64,000 nt of DNA, taken from the NCBI RefSeq assembly GCF_004784465.1, contig NZ_SRRU01000008.1, positions 62,001-126,000 on the forward strand. The letters are read 5' to 3'. The notes below the pieces were generated by a model. That model searched no databases. It saw only the letters and a list, made by a program, of their open reading frames with translations, and was not told the origin of the DNA. This stretch comes from Streptomyces griseoluteus. Lineage in GTDB: Bacteria > Actinomycetota > Actinomycetes > Streptomycetales > Streptomycetaceae. Within the stretch, counting starts at the first letter, position 1. Each line of letters starts with the position of its first letter. The position numbers and the translations under genes are program-made. This document shows, piece after piece, positions 22,852 to 31,677 of the stretch.

Positions 22852-25227
22852 TCACCCGTCCCGGTGCGCGCGCGGTGATCCGTCGCCTGCCGCAGCCAGG
22901 GTCGCCCTTACCCGCTGGTCCTCGCGAGCGGAGCCGACGTCCCGTTCCAGGGGAGTACGGCTCACGGCTGTGGCGAGGTCCTCCAAGGCCCGTTTCTGCA
23001 GTTCCGCCTCGCGCCGCACGACAGGGCTTCCGTTTCCGGCGGCGGCGTCCTGCCACGCGTGGAGCGCCTCCTCCACGCGTCCCCAGTCCGGATTCCTGCG
23101 CTCCCGCACGGCGACCGCCGCCTTCGCGGTGTCCGTCTCCAGAGCCTCGGCGAACCGCTCCGCCTCGGGGACGGAACGGCCGTCGGCCCGCGGGAGGTGG
23201 CTCTCCATGAGCATCGCTGCCCGGCCGAACCCCTTGAGCGCGTCCTGGGCCTCCTCCGCCTCGCGCGACGTCAGACCCCTGGGGCGGACCGGTTCCCGCC
23301 TTGCCCGGTCGTACGCCTCCTGCCAGGCGGCGTGTGCCTCCCTGCTCCCCAGCAGCGCCCGGCGCATGTCGGCGTGATGCTCCCGGGTCGGTTCGGCGTA
23401 GTCGCGGAGCACCGCGGCCGCGTAGCGGCCGTTGGCGGCGAGCCAGTCCGCGAGCCGGCCCTGCAGCCGGGGTGTCTCCCAGGCGGGGAACACCAGGTAG
23501 GCCAGCATCGCCAGGGCCCCGCCCAGCAGGGTGAGCACCACCCGCTCCGGGACCGTCTGCTCCCACGCCTGGCCGCCCATGCCGAGCAGGAAGACGACGT
23601 ACGCGGCGGTGAAGCACTGGGTGTAGGCGTAGCCGGTGCGGTTCAGCGTGTACGACACGCCCGCCGCGAGCACCGTCAGCGCGCCCGACACGTAGGGGTC
23701 CGGGTCCAGGGCCCGCACCACGCCGGTGGCGAGCGCGACCCCCGCCACGGTGCCGGCGAGACGGGCCACCGCACGCGCGTACGTCCGGTGGAAGTCCGGC
23801 CGCATCACCAGCACCGAGGCGAGGGGCGCCCAGTATCCGTGGCCCAGGGGCAGCCGGGCGGCGATCAGATAGCCGAGCGTGGCCACCGCCGCCAGGCGGA
23901 CGGCGTGCCGGAACACGGGCGAGTCCGGGCGGAGCTCGCGGCGGACCGCCCGGACCACGACCGGGACCAGCCGCAGCATCGTCGGGCGCTCCAGGAACTC
24001 GGCGCCGGCGGGGCCGCGCGGCATCGGCGTCCTCCCGGGCGGGCAGCCGCTCCCGGCGATCTCCAACGCCTCGCCGAGCAGTTCCACGAGCCGCTCAGCG
24101 GCCTGCCGTGCGGGGCCCTCCAGCACCTCGTGCTCCTCGTCGACCCGCAGGGCGTCCATGGTCTCGGGCCGCACCTCGGCGGGAGTGCCGTGCCGGATCG
24201 AACGGGCGGCCGCATCCAGAACGTCGGCCGCCGCGTCCAGCAACTCCCGCGCGCGGTCCCGCCCGGGTCCCTCCGCCGGGGCGCCCACGGCCGGGTCGGC
24301 GAGCGCCGCGATCACCGGGCGAATGCGCTCGGCGAGTCCCCGGGGGCCGTGCAGGGCGGGGGGACGGGTGCGGGCCTGCGACGGGGTCACGGCGGCCGCG
24401 TCCCGTGCCGTCATCAACGGCGCCGGGTCGAAGGGGGCGGTCGGGTCGTGCCGCAACCGGCGGGCGTAGTCCGCCACGGCGGCAAGAGCGTCGGCGAGCG
24501 CGTCACGATGCGCTCCCCAGCGCCGGATCGGGAACAGCAGGATCAGCATGGCCTGGATCACGCCTCCGAGTGCGATGACCCCGGCGTGCTCCAGAGCCCG
24601 CCCGGCGCTCGTGGGCAAGGTGATGGTCACCAGCATGCTGCCCACGGTCGTCGCCGCGATGATCCCGGCGGTCGATCCGACGGCCCACGCCATCCCCGCG
24701 GCGAAGGCCCACAGGGCCAGCAGCGGGAGGAACGTCACGAGCCGCCCCGCCGCCAGGTAGCCCACGAAGGTGCTGAGCGCCAGAGCCACGCCCGTGCCCA
24801 GCGCGACCACCTTGCGCGGACGCCAGCTCCGCTGGAAGGTGGCCCCACCCGCGGAGTAGGCGCCGAGGGCGGCGGACGCCGCATACGCGGGGGAGGCCAG
24901 CCACAGCGCCGCTCCGACGACGATCGCCAGCCCGGCGGCCGCGCGCAGCGCGAGCAGTGGCTCCAGCCGGGTCTCCTCGATCTTGAGCCCGGATCGCACG
25001 ACCTCGCCGAAGGCCTGCCGCCACGTCACGGCCGACCGCCTGGCCGGAACGCCCTGCCGGGTCGCTTCGGCGTCGTCCAGGTGCGGCAGCCGTCGGCCAA
25101 GGAAGCCTCCCACACGGTCCGTTGACCCGCCGGCGACCGCAGCCGCTGGACCGGGTGCTGCTACGGCGGACACTGCTGACCGTCCGCCGTCCGGGTCCCC
25201 GTCGGCCGCCGGGGCGAAACGACCCAC
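22852..25227 (-). CDS. Two-domain FUSC-family membrane protein
   Basis: This protein of up to 791 residues has two hydrophobic blocks. The first (about 90-235) is typified by LRAAAGLAIVVGAALWLASPAYAASAALGAYSAGG. The second (about 445-590) contains LPLGHGYWAPLASVLVMRPDFHRTYARAVARLAGT, the FUSC signature. Soluble helical regions follow each, as in YccS/AaeB-like ArAE proteins proposed to export aromatic acids. The start is uncertain: GTG 25227 gives the longest form, but GTG 25029 has AGGCGG 6 nt upstream and would lose only about 66 low-complexity residues. It is divergent from the UvrA-like gene. Confidence 0.85.
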   Translation of the reverse strand: MGRFAPAADGDPDGGRSAVSAVAAPGPAAAVAGGSTDRVGGFLGRRLPHLDDAEATRQGVPARRSAVTWRQAFGEVVRSGLKIEETRLEPLLALRAAAGLAIVVGAALWLASPAYAASAALGAYSAGGATFQRSWRPRKVVALGTGVALALSTFVGYLAAGRLVTFLPLLALWAFAAGMAWAVGSTAGIIAATTVGSMLVTITLPTSAGRALEHAGVIALGGVIQAMLILLFPIRRWGAHRDALADALAAVADYARRLRHDPTAPFDPAPLMTARDAAAVTPSQARTRPPALHGPRGLAERIRPVIAALADPAVGAPAEGPGRDRARELLDAAADVLDAAARSIRHGTPAEVRPETMDALRVDEEHEVLEGPARQAAERLVELLGEALEIAGSGCPPGRTPMPRGPAGAEFLERPTMLRLVPVVVRAVRRELRPDSPVFRHAVRLAAVATLGYLIAARLPLGHGYWAPLASVLVMRPDFHRTYARAVARLAGTVAGVALATGVVRALDPDPYVSGALTVLAAGVSYTLNRTGYAYTQCFTAAYVVFLLGMGGQAWEQTVPERVVLTLLGGALAMLAYLVFPAWETPRLQGRLADWLAANGRYAAAVLRDYAEPTREHHADMRRALLGSREAHAAWQEAYDRARREPVRPRGLTSREAEEAQDALKGFGRAAMLMESHLPRADGRSVPEAERFAEALETDTAKAAVAVRERRNPDWGRVEEALHAWQDAAAGNGSPVVRREAELQKRALEDLATAVSRTPLERDVGSAREDQRVRATLAAAGDGSPRAHRDG

Positions 25228-25305
25228 GCACCGGCCCGTTCCGCGGAGCCGCCCCGCTCCCCGCCCGCCGCGCGGTTCCCGGCGCGATCGGGGTAGTCAG
25301 GGAGG

Positions 25306-27774
25306 ATGGACAAGGACGCGACCGACTCCTTCGTGCACGTCCGGGGCGCCGGTGAGAACAACCTGCGGGACATCGATGTCGACCTTCCGCGCGACGCGAT
25401 GGTCGCCTTCACCGGCGTCTCCGGTTCGGGCAAGTCCTCGCTCGCGTTCGGCACGCTCTACGCGGAGGCCCAGCGGCGCTACTTCGAGTCCGTGGCACCG
25501 TACGCCCGAAGGCTGTTGCAGCAGGTCGGCGCACCGCACGTGCAGGACATCACCGGACTGCCACCGGCCGTGGCCCTGCAGCAGCGCCGTGGGTCGCCCA
25601 GCTCGCGCTCGACGGTCGGCACCCTCACCACCCTGTCCAATCTGCTGCGCATGCTGTACTCCCGCGCCGGCACCTATCCGCCCGGGGCCGCACGGCTGGA
25701 TGCCGAGGCGTTCTCACCCAACACCGCGGCCGGCGCCTGCCCCGAGTGCCACGGACTGGGCGTGGTGCACGACGTCGCCGAGGACCTGCTGGTCCCGGAC
25801 CCCTCGCTGAGCATCCGCGAGGGAGCGATCGCCGCCTGGCCGGGCGCCTGGCAGGGCGCCAACCTGCGCAGTGTCGTGAACGGCCTGGGGATCGACATCG
25901 ACCGGCCGTGGCGCAGGCTCCGGAAGAAGGACCGGGACTGGCTGCTGTACACGGACGAGCAGCCCTCCGTGTACATCGAGCCGGAGGAGGACCGCATCGA
26001 CTACGGCTACCAGGGGAAGTTCTGGAGCGCCCGCAAGCACGTCATGCACGTTCTCGCCGACTCCAAGAGCGAGAAGATGCGCGAACGGGCGCTCCGGTTC
26101 GTCAGGAGTGTGCCCTGCCCCGAGTGCCACGGCAGCGGACTGCGGCCCGAGGCGCTCGCCGTGACCTTCGCCGGACGTTCCATCGCCGAGCTCAACGCGA
26201 TGCCGCTCACCGAGGTCGTGGCGCTGCTGCGGCCCGTCGCGGGGCGGTCCGAGGCCGACGCCACCACCTCGACCGCCCGGTCCGGGGAGACGACCGAGGT
26301 CGCGGTCCGGATCTGCGGCGACCTGGTCGCGCGCATCGACGTGCTGCTCGGCCTGGGCCTCGGATATCTCAGCCTCGGGCGCCGCTCGACAACCCTGTCG
26401 CCCGGCGAGGCGCAGCGCCTGCGGATCGCCACCCAGCTCCGCTCGGGGCTGTTCGGCGTCGTCTACGTCCTCGACGAACCCTCCGCGGGCCTGCACCCGG
26501 CTGACGCGGAACCGCTGCTGGACGCGCTGGACCGCCTCAAGGCCACGGGCAACTCGCTGTTCGTCGTGGAGCACGACATGGACGTCGTACGGCGGGCGGA
26601 CTGGGTGGTCGACATCGGCCCCGGTGCGGGCGAGGGCGGCGGCCGCGTGCTGTACAGCGGCCCGGTCGCCGGTCTGGAGCGGGTCGGGGAGTCGGCCACG
26701 AGCCAGTACCTGTTCGGGCGGGCCCAGCCGCTCGATCACCACTCACGCACCCCGCACGGCTGGCTGCACCTGCGCGGCGTCTCCCGGCACAATCTGCGGG
26801 ACGTGTCCGTCGACGTACCGCTGTGCGTACTGACGGCGGTGACGGGCGTGTCCGGTTCCGGAAAGTCGACGCTGGTGACGCAGGTGCTCGCCGAAGTCGT
26901 CCGCGGCCACCTCGGACTCGCACCCGAGGAACCCGACGAGGCGCTGCTGGAGGTCGACGTCCAGGACGCGTCGGGGGTCGAGTCGTTCGACCGGCTGGTC
27001 CTGGTCGACCAACGGCCCATCGGCCGGACTCCCCGGTCCAACCTGGCCACGTACACGGGGATGTTCGACGCCGTGCGGAAGCTGTACGCGGCGACGGACG
27101 AGGCGAGGGCGCGCGGCTACTCGGCCGGGCGGTTCTCCTTCAACGTGCCCGAAGGGCGGTGCGAGACCTGCCAGGGCGAGGGATTCGTCGCGGTGGAACT
27201 GCTGTTCCTGCCCGGCACCTACGCGCCGTGCCCCACCTGCCACGGCGCCCGGTACAACTCCGAAACGCTGGAAGTCACCTACCGCGGCAAGAACATCGCC
27301 GACGTACTGGCGCTGTCCGTCGACGCCGCCGCCGAGTTCCTGGCCGCCGTCCCGGCCGCCTCGCGCAGCCTGGAGACGCTGCGCGAGGTGGGACTGGGGT
27401 ACCTGCGGCTGGGCCAGCCCGCGACGGAACTCAGCGGTGGTGAGGCGCAGCGCATCAAACTGGCCACCGAACTGCAGCGAGCCCGGCGCGGGCACGCGCT
27501 CTACCTGCTCGACGAGCCGACGGCGGGGCTGCACCCCGCGGACATCGCACTGCTGCTGCGACAGCTCCACCGGCTCGTGGACGCCGGCAACACGGTCGTC
27601 GTCGTCGAGCACGACCTCGCCACGATCGCCACCGCCGACTGGATCATCGACCTCGGCCCGGGCGGCGGCGACGCGGGCGGGCGGGTGGTCGCGGCGGGCC
27701 CGCCGGCCAAGGTGGCGAAGGCCCGCCGCAGCGCCACCGCGCCCTACCTCGCGGCCCGGCTCGCACACTCCTGA
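25306..27774 (+). CDS. UvrA-like ABC ATPase lacking full UvrA length
   Basis: This 822-residue protein has two ABC ATPase halves, each with a Walker A (GVSGSGKSSLAFG near residue 38; GVSGSGKSTLVTQVL near 510) and signature/Walker B regions (LSPGEAQRLRIATQL with VYVLDEPSAGLHP; LSGGEAQRIKLATEL with YLLDEPTAGLHP). CxxC pairs (CPECHG twice, then CETCQG and CPTCHG) resemble UvrA zinc modules. True UvrA is about 950 residues. This class is shorter, apparently without the UvrB-binding insertion, and in Streptomyces is linked to resistance against DNA-binding drugs (DrrC-like) rather than core excision repair. GGGAGG directly abuts ATG 25306, an unusually close ribosome site. Confidence 0.9.
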   Translation: MDKDATDSFVHVRGAGENNLRDIDVDLPRDAMVAFTGVSGSGKSSLAFGTLYAEAQRRYFESVAPYARRLLQQVGAPHVQDITGLPPAVALQQRRGSPSSRSTVGTLTTLSNLLRMLYSRAGTYPPGAARLDAEAFSPNTAAGACPECHGLGVVHDVAEDLLVPDPSLSIREGAIAAWPGAWQGANLRSVVNGLGIDIDRPWRRLRKKDRDWLLYTDEQPSVYIEPEEDRIDYGYQGKFWSARKHVMHVLADSKSEKMRERALRFVRSVPCPECHGSGLRPEALAVTFAGRSIAELNAMPLTEVVALLRPVAGRSEADATTSTARSGETTEVAVRICGDLVARIDVLLGLGLGYLSLGRRSTTLSPGEAQRLRIATQLRSGLFGVVYVLDEPSAGLHPADAEPLLDALDRLKATGNSLFVVEHDMDVVRRADWVVDIGPGAGEGGGRVLYSGPVAGLERVGESATSQYLFGRAQPLDHHSRTPHGWLHLRGVSRHNLRDVSVDVPLCVLTAVTGVSGSGKSTLVTQVLAEVVRGHLGLAPEEPDEALLEVDVQDASGVESFDRLVLVDQRPIGRTPRSNLATYTGMFDAVRKLYAATDEARARGYSAGRFSFNVPEGRCETCQGEGFVAVELLFLPGTYAPCPTCHGARYNSETLEVTYRGKNIADVLALSVDAAAEFLAAVPAASRSLETLREVGLGYLRLGQPATELSGGEAQRIKLATELQRARRGHALYLLDEPTAGLHPADIALLLRQLHRLVDAGNTVVVVEHDLATIATADWIIDLGPGGGDAGGRVVAAGPPAKVAKARRSATAPYLAARLAHS

Positions 27775-27775
27775 C

Positions 27776-27791
27776 CCCGGCGCGAGCCGGG
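27776..27791. terminator. Short GC hairpin between convergent genes
   Basis: CCCGGC and GCCGGG close a GCGA tetraloop immediately after the UvrA-like stop codon, 41 bp before the stop of the convergent DUF1931 gene. Its compact shape and location suit an actinobacterial U-less terminator. Confidence 0.5.
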
Positions 27792-27832
27792 CACCGGTCA
27801 GGAGTCCAGAGACATGCACCGGGGCGCGGCTG

Positions 27833-28282
27833 CTACAGCAGCCGGTCGAACACCGCGGTCACGCCCTCCCAGTGGCTGGTCTGCGGGTTCTTGACGTCGG
27901 GATAGACGATCTTGAACGTCTCGGCGAGGGCGACGCTGAGACCGCCGATGATCTCGGGGTAGCGCTCTTCGGTCTCCTGAGTGGGTGTCCTGTCGAGGGG
28001 AGGGTGCGCGGCGAGCTGTTCCAGGATCGGCTTCAGCTCGACCTCCTCGTCGAGCCGCCGGAACCGGTGGATGCTCTCCTGGAGGCCCTTGGTGATCGGC
28101 AGGTCCCACGGTTCGACGGTGTCCCTGCCATTGGCCTTGGCCGTCGCCTGGCCGATGACCAGGAGGTCGTAGAGCTTGTCGTCGACGAAGTCGCTGTACC
28201 GCTTCAGGTCGCTCTTGTCGACGTCGAGGCTTGCGGCGGCGCGGAAGAACCTCTCGAACTTCGACACACCCATCACGGTCAT
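27833..28282 (-). CDS. DUF1931 protein, predicted bacterial histone-fold doublet
   Basis: This 149-residue protein begins VMGVSKFERFFRAAASLDVDKSDLKRYSDFVDDKLYDLLVIG and continues ANGRDTVEPWDLPITKGLQESI, a short-long-short helix pattern like a histone fold. The second half is a degenerate repeat of the same pattern. DUF1931 proteins (structure known for an Aquifex member) contain a double histone fold; DNA binding is not established for most of them. ATG 28282 has GAGGAGG 8 nt upstream; ATG 28273 is the alternative. It stands alone between the UvrA-like gene and the divergent DUF2267 gene. Confidence 0.85.
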   Translation of the reverse strand: MTVMGVSKFERFFRAAASLDVDKSDLKRYSDFVDDKLYDLLVIGQATAKANGRDTVEPWDLPITKGLQESIHRFRRLDEEVELKPILEQLAAHPPLDRTPTQETEERYPEIIGGLSVALAETFKIVYPDVKNPQTSHWEGVTAVFDRLL

Positions 28283-28584
28283 GCCTCTCGCCTCCTCACC
28301 GGGAACGGACGGCGCGGTTCGCTCCCGCCCGCGCCGCCATCGGCTCTTACCCGGTCGAGATTCGCAGAGCCCCCTGCTGAGCGCCTCCGCACCCCAGGCC
28401 GAAAAGGGACAGCCCGTCCCACCCTGGCAGAGCAGCATGAAGGCGGGACTTGTGCTCGGAGGGCTAGCGAGCGCGCTGCCTTTCCTCCCGCGGGGAGCAG
28501 GCAGGGTGCGGTCCACATCCGGAGCATGGACATGTGGCCCCTCACCCCACCTCCCACCGCAAAACTTGAGAAAAAGGACGGCTC
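28283..28584. other. 302-bp divergent intergenic region
   Basis: It separates the DUF1931 and DUF2267 starts. A short open frame beginning ATGAAGGCGGGACTTGTG (28437) has no ribosome site and drifts into the next gene out of frame, so I do not call it. No palindrome or clear -10/-35 pair stands out; the last 20 bp are A-rich with AAAAAGGA serving as the DUF2267 ribosome site. Confidence 0.5.
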
Positions 28585-28962
28585 ATGGACTACAACACCT
28601 TCCTCGACACCGTCACCCAGCGCGCCCCTGTCCCCCCGGAAAAGGTGGAACCCCTCACGCGCGCCACCCTGGAAACCCTGGCCGAGCGGCTCACCAAAGG
28701 TGAGGCGCACGACCTCGCGTCCGAACTGCCCAAGCCGCTGAAGGAACAGTTGGTCTCTCCTACTCCGGAGGCCCAGCGTTTCGGACTCGACGAGTTCATC
28801 AACCGGGTGAGCAGCCGAGCGGGAGTGAGCCCGAACGAGGCCCGCGAGGGCATACGGGCGGAGCTGACCACCCTGAGGGACGCGGTCAGTGAGGGCGAGT
28901 TCCGCGACGTGATGTCCCAGCTGCCCAAGGAGTTCGAGGAGCTCGTGGGCGTGCCGGGCTAG
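28585..28962 (+). CDS. DUF2267 protein
   Basis: This 125-residue protein carries two copies of the helical DUF2267 pattern: FLDTVTQRAPVPPEKVEPLTRATLETLAERLTKGEAHDLASELPKPLKE, and FINRVSSRAGVSPNEAREGIRAELTTLRDAVSEGEFRDVMSQLPKEFEEL. The repeat boundary lies at about residue 63. The function of the family is unknown; members are common in actinobacteria near stress and redox genes. ATG 28585 follows AAAAAGGACGG. It may be co-transcribed with the LLM oxidoreductase 47 bp downstream. Confidence 0.88.
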   Translation: MDYNTFLDTVTQRAPVPPEKVEPLTRATLETLAERLTKGEAHDLASELPKPLKEQLVSPTPEAQRFGLDEFINRVSSRAGVSPNEAREGIRAELTTLRDAVSEGEFRDVMSQLPKEFEELVGVPG

Positions 28963-29009
28963 AGACGAACGTCGCGGACGCGGACAGGCGTGAATCGCCG
29001 GAGGATCGC

Positions 29010-30065
29010 ATGACAGAACCGACAGTTCCCTCAGCCGGCGCGCCCGTGGACGTCCAGGGCGATGAGCAGCGGCCCTTCTCCGAGCATCCGGCCATGGCCA
29101 GGGCGTATCCCGGCGGCAGGATGACCGTGGGTGCCATCACCCCCCTGGAGGGCTTCGACGGGCCGGTGCCGTCTCTGGCCGGGCACATGGAGCGGATCCA
29201 GCAGGCCGAGCGGGCCGGCTTCGCCTCGGTGTGGGTCCGGGACGTGCCGCTGCTGGACCCCAGCTTCGGGGACACCGGGCAGGTCTTCGATCCGTGGGTG
29301 TACCTGGGGCAGCTCACCGCCCGCACCACCTCGATCACACTGGGCACCGCCAGCATCGTCATGCCGCTGCGGCATCCGCTGCACACCGCGAAGGCGGCCG
29401 CCTCGGTGGACCAGTTGTCCGGAGGACGGCTCCTGCTCGGGGTGGCCACCGGTGACCGGCCCGTGGAGTTCCCGGCCTTCGGGCAGGACCTGGAAGGCCG
29501 GGCCGCGAGATTCCGGCAGTCGCTGGCGTACTTCCGTGTCGTCCTCGAGCACCGCTTCCCGCACGTGGACTCGCCGCTCGGCCGGATGGCAGGCACCGAT
29601 CTCCTGCCCAAGCCGGTGTACCAGCGGATTCCCGTACTGATGACGGGACACGGCAGGCAGGACGTCCGGTGGATCGCCGACCACACGGACGGCTGGCTGT
29701 ACTACACCCCTCCGCTGCAGCAGCAGGCCGCGAACATCGCGCGGTGGCGGGAGCTGACCCAGGGCGACGGTGGTGCGTTCAAGCCGTACGCGCAGGCCAC
29801 CTATCTGGACCTGACCGAGGACCCACTGGCCCTGCCCCGGCCCATCCACCAGGGGTTCTCGGTGGGCCGGGTGTCGCTCCTGGGGATGATGCGGACCTGG
29901 CAGGAGATCGGCATCGACCAGCTGATGATCAACTTCAAGCACAGCCGCCGCCCGGTCGCCGACGTGATCGACGAACTGGCCGAACACGTGCTGCCGCACT
30001 TCCCGCCCGGGCACGTCGGGGCGCGCGGCGAGCCCCGCCGGCCCGTGGGGCGGGCCGGGCCCTGA
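29010..30065 (+). CDS. LLM-class flavin-dependent oxidoreductase
   Basis: This 351-residue TIM-barrel oxidoreductase belongs to the luciferase-like monooxygenase/F420 group. Visible marks are IQQAERAGFASVWVRDVPLLDP, TTSITLGTASIVMPLRHPLHTAKAAASVDQLSGGRLLLGVATGD and VLMTGHGRQDVRWIADHTDGWLYY. The bulge and phosphate region is compatible with either FMN or F420, and the substrate cannot be assigned. GGAGG is 6 nt before ATG 29010. The first 30 residues are polar and variable. Confidence 0.88.
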   Translation: MTEPTVPSAGAPVDVQGDEQRPFSEHPAMARAYPGGRMTVGAITPLEGFDGPVPSLAGHMERIQQAERAGFASVWVRDVPLLDPSFGDTGQVFDPWVYLGQLTARTTSITLGTASIVMPLRHPLHTAKAAASVDQLSGGRLLLGVATGDRPVEFPAFGQDLEGRAARFRQSLAYFRVVLEHRFPHVDSPLGRMAGTDLLPKPVYQRIPVLMTGHGRQDVRWIADHTDGWLYYTPPLQQQAANIARWRELTQGDGGAFKPYAQATYLDLTEDPLALPRPIHQGFSVGRVSLLGMMRTWQEIGIDQLMINFKHSRRPVADVIDELAEHVLPHFPPGHVGARGEPRRPVGRAGP

Positions 30066-30107
30066 GGCAGGACGACCTGCGTGCGCCCGTGCGTGGCAGG
30101 GCCGGCC

Positions 30108-30719
30108 TCAGTCCCGGGCCGCGCCGGACGGCCGCCCCTGCGCGTAGTCGCACGTGCCCTCCGCCCGGAACTGCAGGGCCGCCCTGGTCACCTCCGCGCC
30201 GAGGCCGCGCAATTGGTCCGCGACCGCCTGGTCGGTGAGGCGTCCGTCGCCGGCGAAGACCCGTGAGGACCGCGGTACCGCGAACACCAGCGGCACCGCC
30301 CAGCCGCGCAGCGACCGGACGATGAACTCCATCGCGTTGATCGCCTGCAGGCCCTGCACTCCACCGGCGGTCGTCAGCATGCCCACGGGTTTGTTGCTCA
30401 GGTAAGGCGGGTCGTGGTCGGCCAGGAGGGCGAGCCAGTCCACGGCGTTCTTGAACGCGCCACTGACCGACCCGTGGTACGTCGGGCTGCTCCACAGCAG
30501 GGCGTCGGCGGCCTGAGCGGTGTCCGCGAGCCGGCGGGCGGACGGAGGGACCGCGCCCTCGGACGTGTAGAACGGGAGGTCCAGCCGCCTGAGGTCGATC
30601 ACCCGGGTGTCGGCGCCCGCCTCGGCTGCCCCTTCGACCGCCACGCACAGTGCGGTGAGACTGGTCGACGGGGTGCGCAGCGAACCCCCCATTCCGACGA
30701 CGAGCGGGGGGCGCGCCAT
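30108..30719 (-). CDS. NADPH-dependent FMN reductase-like protein
   Basis: This 203-residue flavodoxin-fold reductase has GMGGSLRTPSTSLTAL (FMN phosphate loop), DALLWSSPTYHGSVSGAFKNAVDWL and KPVGMLTTAGGVQGLQAINAMEFI. It would reduce FMN, quinones or azo compounds with NAD(P)H. ATG 30719 has GGAGTT 8 nt upstream and lies 13 bp after the aldo/keto reductase stop, so the two form an operon. The convergent LLM oxidoreductase could in principle use reduced flavin from it, but there is no direct evidence. Confidence 0.88.
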   Translation of the reverse strand: MARPPLVVGMGGSLRTPSTSLTALCVAVEGAAEAGADTRVIDLRRLDLPFYTSEGAVPPSARRLADTAQAADALLWSSPTYHGSVSGAFKNAVDWLALLADHDPPYLSNKPVGMLTTAGGVQGLQAINAMEFIVRSLRGWAVPLVFAVPRSSRVFAGDGRLTDQAVADQLRGLGAEVTRAALQFRAEGTCDYAQGRPSGAARD

Positions 30720-30732
30720 GCTGTCAACTCCT

Positions 30733-31578
30733 TCAGAGCATCTCCAGGGGCGTGGGCCCGCTGGGCGGCGGGAACGCGCGGTCGAGGATGTCGAGCGCCT
30801 CGGAGGGGAGGCGGAGCTCCACGGCGCCGCGGTTCTCCCGGACATGGTCGGGTGATCCCGAGCGCGGAATCGCGGCCACCCCCTGCTGCAGCACCCAGGC
30901 GAGTGCCACCTGGGTCGGCGTGGCTCCTAGGGCCCGGGCCACGGCCCCCAGTGCCTCGACGCCCAGCAGCCGTCCCTGCTCGATCGGGGAATAGGCCATG
31001 ACCGTCACGCCGGCCTCGCGGCACCAGGGGAGCAGATCCCACTCGATGCCGCGCCGGGAGAGGTTGTACAGCACCTGGTCCACGGCCACCGCGTCGCCGC
31101 CGGGGAGGGCGGTCAGCTCGGTCATGGCGGCGACGTCCAGATTGCTCACGCCCCAGTAGCGGATCTTCCCCGCCTCCATCAGGTCGGTGAATCCGGCAAG
31201 GGTCTCCTCCAGGGGCCACCGTCCCCGCCAGTGCAGCAGATAGAGGTCCAGCTGCTCCGACCGGAGGCGCCGCAGACTCGCCTCACAGGCGGCGACGGTG
31301 CCCCTCCGGTCGGCGTGGCCGGGCAGCACCTTGCTGACGAGGAAGATCTCCTCCCGGCGTCCTTGCAGAGCCTCCCCGATGAGCTCCTCGGCCGCGCCGT
31401 CCCCGTACATCTCCGCCGTGTCGACGACCGTCATGCCCAGGTCCACGCCCAGCCGCAGCGCGGCGATCTCCTGTTCACGCCGGGCCGGGTTCTCGCCCAG
31501 GTACCAGGTGCCCTGTCCGAGCGCCGAGATCTCCTCGCCGGAGGGGAGTGCGACCGTTCCGGCCGATTCCGCAGACAT
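30733..31578 (-). CDS. Aldo/keto reductase
   Basis: This 281-residue (alpha/beta)8 NADPH-dependent reductase has the catalytic tetrad in view: VVDTAEMYGDG (Asp and Tyr), FLVSKVLP (Lys) and LYLLHWRG (His). Cofactor-binding IPRSGSPDHVRENRGA is near the C-terminus. ATG 31578 was chosen for CGGAGG 6 nt upstream; an in-frame start at 31611 lacks one. It is the first gene of the pair with the FMN reductase. The substrate is an aldehyde or ketone not defined by sequence. Confidence 0.92.
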   Translation of the reverse strand: MSAESAGTVALPSGEEISALGQGTWYLGENPARREQEIAALRLGVDLGMTVVDTAEMYGDGAAEELIGEALQGRREEIFLVSKVLPGHADRRGTVAACEASLRRLRSEQLDLYLLHWRGRWPLEETLAGFTDLMEAGKIRYWGVSNLDVAAMTELTALPGGDAVAVDQVLYNLSRRGIEWDLLPWCREAGVTVMAYSPIEQGRLLGVEALGAVARALGATPTQVALAWVLQQGVAAIPRSGSPDHVRENRGAVELRLPSEALDILDRAFPPPSGPTPLEML

Positions 31579-31677
31579 TCCGGGCCTCCGTCCGTCGCGA
31601 ATCCGTGTCACGCACCCGCCCCGAGTGCCCAGGTACGCGCCTCCCAGACAACCGGTGTCGCACGCGCCGCGGAGAGG

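Noticed and set aside
28437..28703. Open frame starting MKAGLVLGG in the DUF1931/DUF2267 gap
   Set aside because: It has no ribosome site and becomes an out-of-frame shadow of the DUF2267 gene.
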